From positions 62,001 to 126,000 of the forward strand of contig NZ_JARPVX010000006.1 of the NCBI RefSeq assembly GCF_033947565.1: a stretch of 64,000 nucleotides of DNA, given 5' to 3'. Below are positions 8,766-17,061 of the stretch, one piece after another. The notes below the pieces were generated by a model. That model saw nothing but the letters and a program-made list of their open reading frames with translations. It did not search any database and had not been told where the DNA came from. This stretch comes from Lichenihabitans sp033947565 (GTDB lineage: Bacteria > Pseudomonadota > Alphaproteobacteria > Rhizobiales > Beijerinckiaceae). Every line of letters starts with the position of its first letter. Within the stretch, counting starts at the first letter, position 1. A program made the translations under genes and the position numbers.

Positions 8766-10125
8766 GTTCCCTCGGCTGAGGTGCCTGTGCGGCACATCGA
8801 ACCGTAGCGGCCGCGTGCTGCGCATCGGCACGATCAGCCTTGGGCTCGGCCTGGGAACGGCTTTCGCGACCGAGGCGACTTTTGTGCCGCCGTCAGGCCA
8901 ACAGGATTTCAGCGGTTTCGACGATGCGTCGACACCGGGTACCTGGAGCTATCTGGATCCGGGCTTTCTGGTCGACCACTTGCCGTTCAAGCTCACCATC
9001 GGGCAGTCGATCTCCTATAGTGACAATGTCGCAAACCTGCCGACCGGCGCCCGTTCGCTGGGGACGATCTCCAACCTGCCGTCGCGGGGCGACTTTTATT
9101 CTGACACGACCATCAGTGTCGCATCGCGCTTTCCCATGGGCGCGCAAACGTACTTCTTTAACGGCACCTATGCGCCGCGACGGTACTTCACCGATAGCGT
9201 CATCAATGCCGATAATTATTCCGTCAACGGCGGCGTCGACTTCAATGTCGCCAATCGCTGTTCCGGACGCCTTGTGGCCGGCGTCGACCGGCATCAAGCG
9301 CCTCTCGAGGAGACGGCAGGCTATGGCCTGCAGGAAGTGTTCTCGACCTCCTTCAACGAGACTGCGCGCTGCACCATCGCGGGGCATGTTGCGGCGCTGT
9401 TCAACTCCGGCGTCAGTCGTCTCGAGAATTCTGGTGGCGATGGAACCGGTGTGGTCTCCGCCATTAGCTCCAACAACTATAATCAGTATTTCACAGGTGG
9501 CGGCCTAGAATATGCCCTGACCTCCCTCGACACGCTGCGTGGGTTGGTCACCTATTCTCACCGGGATTTCACCGACCGACCCGCGGGCTTGGGTCTTGCG
9601 TCCTCGACGGACCAGGTCGATTATCAGTTCTTTTATGACCGCGTTATCTCGGCCAAGCTCGACGCCAGTGTGTCTGGCGGCTTAAGCTCTTTCTCGTTTC
9701 CTGGCTCGTCGAACACAACTTTGGAGCCGATTTATTCGATCCAGGCAAACTACCGGCCCACACCGAAGGTCATCGCTTCCGGTACCGTGTCGCGCTCCGC
9801 CGGTGCACCTCAGTCTGCCGTTTCAAATCTTCAGGTCAGTGACACCCAAAGCCTATCGCTGAGTTATATCTACTCACCAAAAATCACTGTCACGGGACTG
9901 TTAAGCCATACGAAATCTAACAATCCTGGCGGGACGTCCGCGATCGCCTCAACGCTATTTGCGAATACGGAAACCAATAATGCTTCGCTGATCCTCAACT
10001 ATCGCGCGACGCCTCTGGTAACCGCTTCTGCAGCCTACAGCTATGTCAGCCGCACCGACACTTCCCGGTCGGGGGCCGATGCAGTATCAAACGTGTTCCG
10101 GGTCGGCTTGGTCTACACCCGGTGA
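8752..10125 (+). CDS. Outer-membrane beta-barrel protein of the exosortase locus
   Basis: 457 residues from ATG 8752, overlapping the exosortase stop by 14 bases. A basic N-terminus and hydrophobic stretch (RIGTISLGLGLGTAFA) look like a signal peptide. The rest is a series of amphipathic strands rich in Ser, Thr, Tyr and Asn with alternating hydrophobic residues, ending VFRVGLVYTR, close to the terminal-strand pattern of outer-membrane barrels. Such a barrel is a regular member of exosortase/EPS loci, probably acting as export porin. There are no enzymatic motifs. Role is inferred from fold type and neighbours. Confidence 0.72.
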   Translation: MFPTEFPRLRCLCGTSNRSGRVLRIGTISLGLGLGTAFATEATFVPPSGQQDFSGFDDASTPGTWSYLDPGFLVDHLPFKLTIGQSISYSDNVANLPTGARSLGTISNLPSRGDFYSDTTISVASRFPMGAQTYFFNGTYAPRRYFTDSVINADNYSVNGGVDFNVANRCSGRLVAGVDRHQAPLEETAGYGLQEVFSTSFNETARCTIAGHVAALFNSGVSRLENSGGDGTGVVSAISSNNYNQYFTGGGLEYALTSLDTLRGLVTYSHRDFTDRPAGLGLASSTDQVDYQFFYDRVISAKLDASVSGGLSSFSFPGSSNTTLEPIYSIQANYRPTPKVIASGTVSRSAGAPQSAVSNLQVSDTQSLSLSYIYSPKITVTGLLSHTKSNNPGGTSAIASTLFANTETNNASLILNYRATPLVTASAAYSYVSRTDTSRSGADAVSNVFRVGLVYTR

Positions 10126-10141
10126 TGAGGTCGAGGCCAAC

Positions 10142-10948
10142 ATGAGCAAGCGGATCGGAATGGGTCTTGGACGCATCTGGATAGGCGCCATCGTCCTGTG
10201 CCTGGCGGCCTATACCTCCGCTTGGGCTGCCGGACATCGGCTGGTGCCGTCGGACACCGTACAGATCAAGGTGGTCAACCAGGGTGATCTCGACACCCAG
10301 GCGCGGGTCGAGCAGGACGGGACCATCACCTTTCCCTATGTGGGCCGCTTGCGGGTTTCCGGCATGACGGAAGACCAGGTTGCGAACATCATCAAGACAG
10401 CCCTCGAGCGGGCCGATGTGGTCAAGCAACCGCAGGTTCTCGTCTCACTCCTGAATTTTGGAGCGCAGGTTTCCGTATCGGGATCGGTTCAGACCCCGGG
10501 CCTGTTGTCTCTCGACCGGCCGACGACGCTGAGCCAGGTGATCGCCCGCGCCGGTGGTGTTCGGGAGACCGCTGGAAATGTCGTGACGGTGCGCCGGCCG
10601 AATGGGTCGGGTGAACAGGTTTCGCATTACGATCTGAAGGATATCGAGTCCGGCAAGCTGAACGGCAGTCGCATCGTCATCCAGAATGGTGACGAGGTGT
10701 ATGTCGAGGCCGCGCCGGTCTATTTCCTTTATGGCTATGTGGCTCGGGCCGGGCAATATCCCTTGGCGCGTCATCTGAGCGTCCAGCAGGCCCTCGCGGC
10801 AGGCGGCGGCATCAGTGAGCTTGGATCGGAGTCCCGCATTAAAATTAGGCGGCGGGATGCGTCGGGTCACGTCGTCGAGTCCGATGCGTCGCTCGATGAC
10901 GATATTCGACCAGATGACACACTCGTGGTCAACGAGCGCTTCTTCTAG
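10142..10948 (+). CDS. Wza/EpsE-type polysaccharide export protein (OPX)
   Basis: 268 residues. A signal peptide (GRIWIGAIVLCLAAYTSAWA) is followed by the Poly_export domain (HRLVPSDTVQIKVVNQGDLDTQ, TFPYVGRLRVSG) and two SLBB-type repeats (VSVSGSVQTPGLL and YLFYGYVARAGQYPL-like segments). No lipobox cysteine is visible, unlike E. coli Wza. These proteins form the periplasm/outer-membrane exit channel for EPS. It is the only OPX gene in the window, so both EPS operons may depend on it, or another lies outside. ATG 10142 has a purine-rich upstream GAGG. Confidence 0.88.
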   Translation: MSKRIGMGLGRIWIGAIVLCLAAYTSAWAAGHRLVPSDTVQIKVVNQGDLDTQARVEQDGTITFPYVGRLRVSGMTEDQVANIIKTALERADVVKQPQVLVSLLNFGAQVSVSGSVQTPGLLSLDRPTTLSQVIARAGGVRETAGNVVTVRRPNGSGEQVSHYDLKDIESGKLNGSRIVIQNGDEVYVEAAPVYFLYGYVARAGQYPLARHLSVQQALAAGGGISELGSESRIKIRRRDASGHVVESDASLDDDIRPDDTLVVNERFF

Positions 10949-10992
10949 GCGTGCCGGTGTCCTGATCGTATTGCCGTCGGAGGTCTTAGACT

Positions 10993-12417
10993 ATGTCCGT
11001 TAATCAGATTCTTTCCATCCTTTGGCGTCGCCTCTGGCTCGTGCTGATTGGCCTCGTTGCGACGATCGTCGGCGCCACGGCCGTGCTGTTGGTGGTGCCG
11101 CCACGCTATGAGGCTCAGGCCACGGCCAGTGTGGATCTGGGGCGCGCCGACCCTGTGACGGGCGCCGAAACAAGCGCGATGTCGTCAAAGACGTTGATCG
11201 GCACCTTCTCGGCTTTGATTGAGAGTAACCGGATTGCCACCGATGTGGTGAAGCGATTGAACCTAGCGAGCGATCCCCAATTCGCCCAGCAATACCTGAC
11301 TTCGGGCGTCAGCGGGCAACTTGGCATCAATGAGTGGATCGCTCAGTCACTGGCGAAGGGTGTCGATGCGAAGAACATCGATGGCACGAACATCATTGCG
11401 GTCACCTACAAGTCGTCGTCGCCGATCCAGGCCGCGTTGATTGCCAATACGTTTCTGGCGTCGTTCGAGGATGCTGTCGTCGACATGAAGGTCGCGTCGG
11501 CCCAGCAAACCTCGTCATGGCTTGAGCCGCAACTCGAGAAGCTACATGCCGATCTCGACGCCTCGCGGGCCAAACTCATCGCCTTCCAGAACCAGAACAA
11601 GCTGCTGGCTCCGGCCGCAGGCGGCACCGACAACGATGCGTCTCCGCTCGCTTCGACGGGCAGTGATCTGTCGAGCGCCAAGGCGCAGTTGTTGGCATTG
11701 CAAAGCCAGCTCTCGGTGATCGACTCGGGGCAGGGCGCTTCGACGCAGACGACCACCCTGCTGGACTCCCCTGTGCTGGCCAACCTGAAGGCGTCGCTGG
11801 CGTCCGTAAACTCTGATCTGGGTCGGGCCCGGGCTGATCTCGGGAGCAACAACCCGAAGGTGCAGGCTCTCTTGGCCTCCCAAAGATCGCTGCAGGATCA
11901 GATCGGTGTCGAGATCCCGAACATCCGACGGAATGCCGTCGCCAAGATCAAGGCGCTGCAGGATCAGATCGCAACCTTGGAGTCGAACTACTCGGATCAA
12001 TATGGAAAGATGATCTCGGTCCAGGCCCAGCGCGACCAGCTTGCCTCCATGCAGCGGGACGTCTCGTTCCGCCAGGACCAGCTCGACACGTCGCAGAAGA
12101 GCGCCGCCTCCGCCAGGATGCAGGGGCAGTTGTCGTTCTCCAACGTGACGACACTCGACAATGCGACGCCTCCGGCCAAACCCACCTTCCCCAAAGTGCC
12201 GCTGATCCTGGCCTTGGCCATCGGCGCGGGTCTTGCGCTTGGCGTCATCTTTGCTCTGATCGCCGAAGCGCTTGATCGGCGGATCCGCGGCGTCGCGGAT
12301 CTTCAGTTTGCGACCGACCTGCCGCTGCTTGGAACCATCGCGAAGACGAACACCAAAGGTGCCCGCAAGGACAAGGGCAAAGGCTTCACCCTGTCGATGC
12401 CTGCGGCGCCGCGTTGA
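10993..12417 (+). CDS. Wzz/EpsF-type chain-length determinant
   Basis: 474 residues. The N-terminal Wzz domain has a membrane helix at about 15-37 (LVLIGLVATIVGATAVLLVV), a long periplasmic coiled-coil region (about 165-385, many Gln, Ala, Ser and Leu heptads) and a second helix near 405-427 followed by EALDRRIRGVADL. There is no ATPase domain: the partner is the separate protein encoded 39 bases downstream, the split arrangement of EpsF/EpsG in exosortase EPS loci. The C-terminal 30 residues are basic and could contact that partner. Confidence 0.87.
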   Translation: MSVNQILSILWRRLWLVLIGLVATIVGATAVLLVVPPRYEAQATASVDLGRADPVTGAETSAMSSKTLIGTFSALIESNRIATDVVKRLNLASDPQFAQQYLTSGVSGQLGINEWIAQSLAKGVDAKNIDGTNIIAVTYKSSSPIQAALIANTFLASFEDAVVDMKVASAQQTSSWLEPQLEKLHADLDASRAKLIAFQNQNKLLAPAAGGTDNDASPLASTGSDLSSAKAQLLALQSQLSVIDSGQGASTQTTTLLDSPVLANLKASLASVNSDLGRARADLGSNNPKVQALLASQRSLQDQIGVEIPNIRRNAVAKIKALQDQIATLESNYSDQYGKMISVQAQRDQLASMQRDVSFRQDQLDTSQKSAASARMQGQLSFSNVTTLDNATPPAKPTFPKVPLILALAIGAGLALGVIFALIAEALDRRIRGVADLQFATDLPLLGTIAKTNTKGARKDKGKGFTLSMPAAPR

Positions 12418-12456
12418 GCCCGGCCAACGTCCACCAGGGATCGTAGAGGATCAATT

Positions 12457-13353
12457 ATGTCGAGGTCGGACTTGGGTGAATCGGATCGGGACGATCTCGA
12501 AATCCACACGGGAGAGCATGTCGCGGAACTTGGCGATCAACTCGTCAAGGCAGGAAAGCTCACGCCTCGCCAGATCGCAAAGGTTACGGACTGGCAGCGG
12601 CGGCATGGCCTGACCTTTTCGGAGGCGGCCATTGCCAAGGGTCTGGTTCGTCAGGAGGACCTCCTCGCCGCGCTATCGCGGCAGTACAGCTACCCGATCC
12701 TCGATCGCGATCCCCACAATGAGCGGTTCTCACGCGAGCTCGTGGTCGGGCATGAGCCCTTCGGCCCGGTCGCCGAGGCCGTGCGATCCATTCGTAGTGC
12801 CCTGGTGGGGTCGCCCCGCTCCAATCACACGCCGTCCTTCGTGGTCACGGGACCGCGCCGTGGCGTAGGGACCACCTTCATTGCCGCCAACCTTGCCTTG
12901 TCGTTCGCACAGATGTCGCTGCCGACTCTTCTGGTCGAAACCGACCTTCGCTCCCCGCGCATTGGCCAGATGTTCGGGCTCGATCGCAACGGCATCGGCT
13001 TGTCGGAGCTGCTCCGTCACAAGCACCTGAGCCGGGTTCCGACCGTGGTGGACGTCATTCCAGGATTGTCCGTGCTGACCGCGGGCTCTGTATCCCCCAA
13101 TCCGCAGGAATTGCTGTGTTCGGGGACCTTCTTCGATCTTGTGGAAGAGTTTCAGTCTCAGTTCGGTGCCGTGGTCTACGACACCGCGCCCGCGCTCGAC
13201 TACGCAGATGCCGGCGTCGTCAGCTCAAGGATCGGCAATGCCATCCTGGTGGCGCGGCAGCATAAGACGGCCTTCAACGATATGACCGAACTCACGCGCA
13301 AGCTGAAGACGGTACAGTGCAATGTCGTCGGCACGATCATGAACAGTTTCTGA
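12457..13353 (+). CDS. EpsG-like BY-kinase-family ATPase with degenerate P-loop
   Basis: 298 residues. The N-terminal part (about 25-85; QLVKAGKLTPRQIAKV, FSEAAIAKGLVRQEDLLAAL) resembles the GspE/MshE N-terminal fold, which is normal for EpsG. The C-terminal part is a MinD/BY-kinase ATPase. Walker A reads GPRRGVGTTF with Thr139 where the family has Lys or Arg, and Walker A' reads LLVETDLR with Glu161 in place of the first Asp; Walker B (VVYDTAPALD) looks intact. No tyrosine tail. It may be a regulatory pseudo-kinase partner of the EpsF-type protein. Last gene of the exosortase operon. Confidence 0.82.
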   Translation: MSRSDLGESDRDDLEIHTGEHVAELGDQLVKAGKLTPRQIAKVTDWQRRHGLTFSEAAIAKGLVRQEDLLAALSRQYSYPILDRDPHNERFSRELVVGHEPFGPVAEAVRSIRSALVGSPRSNHTPSFVVTGPRRGVGTTFIAANLALSFAQMSLPTLLVETDLRSPRIGQMFGLDRNGIGLSELLRHKHLSRVPTVVDVIPGLSVLTAGSVSPNPQELLCSGTFFDLVEEFQSQFGAVVYDTAPALDYADAGVVSSRIGNAILVARQHKTAFNDMTELTRKLKTVQCNVVGTIMNSF

Positions 13354-13458
13354 TGGCTTGAGGTTGGATAGCCAATTCAGCATATCCCGGTTCGGCTGTT
13401 GATCGGGTGCCCGACACTCCGCATGGTGTCGCTCCAGACGACGTCGGCAGCGGAGTGA

Positions 13459-13668
13459 ATGGTGGGAACGATCGACGGCCTTGATGTGGTGTCGCTGCTT
13501 CTAGGGGTGGCCCTCGCCTATGCGGCTTTGACGTCGTTTGGCCGGCGGTTCGGTGCCGAAGCGCTTCCGGCCATCAGTCGCGTCTTGGTCGTGACGGGCC
13601 TCGGACTGCTGTTGGGTTACGCTATCAGCGAAGTCGTCCATGCCTTACAGGCAGGGCGCAGCTCCTGA
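13459..13668 (+). CDS. Small two-helix membrane protein, unknown
   Basis: 69 residues, preceded by GCGGAG. Two hydrophobic segments (about 9-25 and 41-60) are separated by a basic loop FGRRFGAEA, so it should be a small inner-membrane hairpin protein. No family is recognised. It lies 105 bases after the EPS operon in the same direction and converges on the response regulator. GTG 13462 is an alternative start with better spacing. Real gene is likely but not certain. Confidence 0.5.
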   Translation: MVGTIDGLDVVSLLLGVALAYAALTSFGRRFGAEALPAISRVLVVTGLGLLLGYAISEVVHALQAGRSS

Positions 13669-13698
13669 GCAGAGTCTCCAAAGACGCGTTGCTGCGCC

Positions 13699-14067
13699 CT
13701 AAGCGGCCGCCATGGCGGCCTTCTGGATGGCGTTGATGACCTGGGAAGGGCGCCACGGCTTCGGGATGAAGCTGACATTGGGCGGCAGATCCTCAACCGG
13801 ACGAACCCGACCAGATGTGACCAGCACGACGATATGGGGCCACTGGCGCGCCACCATGCCGGCCAGTTGAAGGCCGTCCGTGGTGCCAGGCATCATCACA
13901 TCGGTGAGGATCGCAGCCACATTGTCGGCTTCCTCCAGCAGGAACGCCAATGCTTCGTCGGCATTGGCGAGGCCGATGGCCGGCAGACCGCCTTCCTCGA
14001 GTACGAATACCAGGGAGGCGCGTAGCACCGGGTCGTCTTCGACGACAAGTATTGTGCTCTGATCCAT
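13699..14067 (-). CDS. CheY-like single-domain response regulator
   Basis: 122 residues, receiver domain only. The acidic pocket is VVEDD near the N-terminus, the phospho-acceptor is Asp56 in LTDVMMPG, then a Ser/Thr in LVTSGRV and the conserved Lys in FIPKPW. ATG 14067 is chosen because TAAGG lies 7 bases before it on the coding strand; an upstream start would lack this. No histidine kinase is next to it. The promoter contains a perfect CtrA-type box (14114-14129), which suggests cell-cycle control. Confidence 0.88.
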   Translation of the reverse strand: MDQSTILVVEDDPVLRASLVFVLEEGGLPAIGLANADEALAFLLEEADNVAAILTDVMMPGTTDGLQLAGMVARQWPHIVVLVTSGRVRPVEDLPPNVSFIPKPWRPSQVINAIQKAAMAAA

Positions 14068-14113
14068 TGCAAACCTTAAGCGCCACAGCCCACTCAAGAT
14101 CCTGCAAAAATCG

Positions 14114-14129
14114 TTAACGAACCTTTAAC
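14114..14129. promoter_or_regulatory. Perfect CtrA-type binding site
   Basis: TTAA (14114-14117), seven bases, TTAAC (14125-14129) matches the alphaproteobacterial CtrA consensus TTAA-N7-TTAA(C) exactly, and the core also matches on the minus strand. It lies 47 bases upstream of the response-regulator start on the minus strand, where an activator or repressor of that gene would bind. Consensus from established knowledge of Caulobacter and rhizobial CtrA; binding not shown. Confidence 0.65.
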
Positions 14130-14253
14130 ATTATCGTTTGTTTAAGGATTTCGCCGCCGGCCGCGTCGCATTGTAGCGCCGGGGATGCGGGCCGGACACG
14201 TTACGCGGCGTTCAACAGACTTCGAGCAGGCCTCGCGCTCGGCAGACGACCGA

Positions 14254-15264
14254 TCAGACGGTCTGCCGCGTCCGATCGAACTGCCCTGTTTTGCGGAAGC
14301 GGTAAAGATAGGTCGGCGTGATGGCCTCGACGGTTTGCGGCTGAATGCCAAGACCGGCAAAGGTGTGTCCCGCCGTAGTGGCGGCGGCCGAAACCACATT
14401 GTCCTGTTCGAGCAGCTTCAATTGGTCTCGCGTCAACTGGAACATCGACGGCAAGGCACCGAGCGTCAGGCCGTTGATCACCTCCGACAGGGCGGCGGGG
14501 CCCGAAGCGAGACCTGCCGGGATCGACACCATCGCGCGTTTACGGCCCGTTTCGGCGCAGATGTAGCGCAGGATCTGCTCGAAGGTGAGGATCTCCGGGC
14601 CGCCAAGCTCATAGGTGACGCCTGGCGTTGCGGCGCCTTCGAGGCTGCGGGCGATGGCCTCTGCCACGTCCCCCACATAGGCGGGCTGGAAACGCGTCGT
14701 GCCGCCGCCAATGAGCGGCATCACGGGGGAGATGCGCGCCAGCGCCGCGAAACGGTTGAAGAAGTCATCCTCGGGGCCGAACAAGATCGACGGGCGCACC
14801 ACCATGGTTTCGGGCAGGATCTCCCGTGCGGCGGCTTCGGCGGCTGCCTTGGTGCGGGCATAGGCCGAAGCCCCCTTGGCGTCGGCGCCGATCGCCGACA
14901 CCTGCAGGAGAGCGCCGATGCCGTGATCCTTCGCGGCCCGCGCGATGGCACGCGTGCCCGAAACGTGCACGGTCTCGAAATTCTGTTGTCCCGCCTCGGC
15001 CAGGATGCCGACGAGGTTCACGACAGCGTCCGACCCCCGCATGGCGGCTGCCAGCGACGCCGGATAGCGCAGGTTTGCCTGCACCGCATGGATCTGCCCG
15101 ACACGGCCGAGCGGTTGCAGATGGAAGGCGAGATCGGGGCGACGCGACGCCACGCGGACGCGCCAGCCTCGCTGCGCCAGCGACCGCACCACGTAGCGCC
15201 CGAGGAATCCCGAGCCGCCGAACACGGTGATGATCCGATCCTTGGCGATCTCGAAACGCGCCAT
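14254..15264 (-). CDS. NDUFA9-like NAD(P)-binding protein (atypical SDR)
   Basis: 336 residues from ATG 15264 (MARFEIAKDRI). The Rossmann nucleotide-binding loop is TVFGGSGFLGRYVV near the N-terminus, followed by a basic VASRRPD that suits NADP. There is no clear Tyr-x3-Lys pair at the usual spacing except YARTKAAAE, typical for this atypical SDR group (complex I NDUFA9 family in alphaproteobacteria). In mitochondria NDUFA9 is an accessory complex I subunit that stabilises the quinone-site region; a bacterial role is not settled. Monocistronic, divergent from rhlE. Confidence 0.82.
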   Translation of the reverse strand: MARFEIAKDRIITVFGGSGFLGRYVVRSLAQRGWRVRVASRRPDLAFHLQPLGRVGQIHAVQANLRYPASLAAAMRGSDAVVNLVGILAEAGQQNFETVHVSGTRAIARAAKDHGIGALLQVSAIGADAKGASAYARTKAAAEAAAREILPETMVVRPSILFGPEDDFFNRFAALARISPVMPLIGGGTTRFQPAYVGDVAEAIARSLEGAATPGVTYELGGPEILTFEQILRYICAETGRKRAMVSIPAGLASGPAALSEVINGLTLGALPSMFQLTRDQLKLLEQDNVVSAAATTAGHTFAGLGIQPQTVEAITPTYLYRFRKTGQFDRTRQTV

Positions 15265-15618
15265 GCCTGTGACATCCTTGGAGCTGTTCTGCAGGCTCGT
15301 TGCATAGCGGCTCGGCCCTCCCCTGTACAGGCAGCGCCATGGGGCAGGCTTGCCGCATCGGGGTCCACGCCGCAGGCCCAGGCATGCATGGCGGCCCTGC
15401 ACCGGTGTTTGATTGACAATCTGAAGGTGGACCCGCATACCGAACCCGTCGCCGCGCGTGCCAGATGGTACAGGTTAGCGTGATGGGGTCTTGATCCCCG
15501 CCGTGGTGACGTTCGCACTTGACGGCGTCCCGATCCATGCTTCGGGCCTGTGCGCAACCCCGCCTGCGGGTTTGAACGGCGTCATCGCCGCGACCTCGAC
15601 CAACGAAAGACATCCGAT
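15265..15618. promoter_or_regulatory. Divergent intergenic region before rhlE; possible promoter and long leader
   Basis: About 350 bases without a gene. TTGACA at 15413-15418 is a perfect -35 hexamer; 17 bases later CATACC (15436-15441) is a weak -10. If used it would give rhlE a leader near 175 bases, which would fit cold-regulated helicase genes. Nothing else recognisable was seen. Confidence 0.35.
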
Positions 15619-17007
15619 TTGACCAACTTCGCCGACCTCGGCCTTGCCGCGCCTTTGCTCAAGGCGCTTGCCGCTGAGGGCTACGAGAGCCCCACCCCTA
15701 TTCAGCAGGGTGCCATCCCACACGTCCTGGCCGGACACGATCTCCTGGGCGTTGCCCAGACCGGCACTGGCAAGACGGCCGCCTTTGCGCTGCCGATCCT
15801 CAATCATCTGCAGAAGATTAACCGCCGCGCCTCGCCAAAGGCCTGCCGTGTGCTGGTGTTGTCACCCACCCGTGAACTGGCGAGCCAGATCCAAGCCAAT
15901 TTCACCGGCTATGCGCAATTCATGCGCGTCACGAGCACGGTTGTGTTCGGCGGCGTGCCGGTCAATCGTCAGGTGCGGGCGGTCGCGGGTGGTGTCGACG
16001 TGGTCGTGGCGACCCCGGGTCGTCTGCTCGACCTCATCTCGCAAAAGGCCCTGACCCTCAACGAGATCGAGATCCTGGTGCTCGACGAGGCCGATCGCAT
16101 GCTCGACATGGGGTTCGTGCGGGACATCCGCCGCCTTCTGGCCGTGATGCCGCCGCGTCGGCAGAACCTGTTCTTCTCGGCCACCATGCCGCCCGAGATC
16201 GCCGATCTGGCCGGCTCGATGCTGACGAACCCGAAGCAGGTTGCCGTCACCCCGGTGGCCTCCACGGTGGATCGCATCCAGCAGGGCCTCATCCTGGTGC
16301 CGAACCGCGCCAAGCAGGCGACCCTGCACAAGCTGCTCGAGGATGCCAGCATCGCCCGCGCGGTTGTGTTCTCGCGCACCAAGCACGGTGCAGACCGCAT
16401 CGTGCGCCACCTCGAATCGGCTGGTTTCTCGGCCGCCGCGATCCATGGCAACAAATCCCAGAACGCGCGTGAGCGCGCCATGGCGTCGTTCCGCGACGGC
16501 TCCTTGCGGCTGTTGATCGCCACCGACATCGCGGCCCGCGGCATTGACGTCGATGGCGTCACCCACGTCATCAACTTCGATCTGCCCAACATCGCGGAAA
16601 GCTATGTGCACCGTATCGGCCGTACGGCCCGGGCGGGCGCCGATGGCATCGCGGTGTCGCTGGTGGGCGAGGATGAGCGTGGCGACCTGCGCGGCATCGA
16701 GCGGCTGATCCGCCGTCAGATCCCCGTGCTGCCCAATCCCCTGGGCGACCAGGCGGCCGTGGCGGCGGCCGTGCAAGTGGCGGAAGCCAACAAGCCGAAG
16801 GAGCCGGCGCGCCAGCCGCGTCCCGACCGCTCCGGCGGCCACCATCGCGGCGCGGCCCCTGGCCGTGGCGGCGAGCGTCACGGTGCGGGCGGTGGTCGCC
16901 CGGCCGAGAACGGTCAGAACCGCCGCCGCAACCCGGCCGGCCGGCCGAAGCGGACCGGAGCGCCGGGGCAAGCCCAGAGTGCCAATCAGGGTCGGCGCGA
17001 CCACTAA
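15619..17007 (+). CDS. rhlE: DEAD-box RNA helicase, RhlE type
   Basis: 462 residues if translation starts at TTG 15619, giving MTNFADLGLAAPLLKALAAEGY, the normal start of the family; an in-frame GTG at 15550 would add 23 unconserved residues. All helicase motifs are present: Q motif PTPIQ, motif I AQTGTGKT, Ia PTRELA, II DEAD, III SAT, V ARGIDV, VI HRIGRTAR. The last 90 residues are a basic, Gly/Arg/Pro-rich RNA-binding tail without domain structure. It unwinds short RNA duplexes during ribosome assembly and cold adaptation. A long upstream leader suggests post-transcriptional control. Confidence 0.92.
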   Translation: MTNFADLGLAAPLLKALAAEGYESPTPIQQGAIPHVLAGHDLLGVAQTGTGKTAAFALPILNHLQKINRRASPKACRVLVLSPTRELASQIQANFTGYAQFMRVTSTVVFGGVPVNRQVRAVAGGVDVVVATPGRLLDLISQKALTLNEIEILVLDEADRMLDMGFVRDIRRLLAVMPPRRQNLFFSATMPPEIADLAGSMLTNPKQVAVTPVASTVDRIQQGLILVPNRAKQATLHKLLEDASIARAVVFSRTKHGADRIVRHLESAGFSAAAIHGNKSQNARERAMASFRDGSLRLLIATDIAARGIDVDGVTHVINFDLPNIAESYVHRIGRTARAGADGIAVSLVGEDERGDLRGIERLIRRQIPVLPNPLGDQAAVAAAVQVAEANKPKEPARQPRPDRSGGHHRGAAPGRGGERHGAGGGRPAENGQNRRRNPAGRPKRTGAPGQAQSANQGRRDH

Positions 17008-17015
17008 CAAACGAC

Positions 17016-17050
17016 GGGCCGGGGTCTTGCAAGATGCGGCGACCCGGCCC
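17016..17050 (+). terminator. Possible terminator after rhlE
   Basis: GGGCCGG-G-GTC (17016-17026) pairs with GACCCGGCCC (17041-17050) across a 14-base loop with one bulged G. There is no run of T after it, so intrinsic termination is uncertain. Confidence 0.35.
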
Positions 17051-17061
17051 TAACATCGGGC

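Noticed and set aside
15550..15618. N-terminal extension of rhlE from GTG 15550
   Set aside because: The added 23 residues (Arg/Cys-rich) do not look like the family; the conserved start coincides with TTG 15619.
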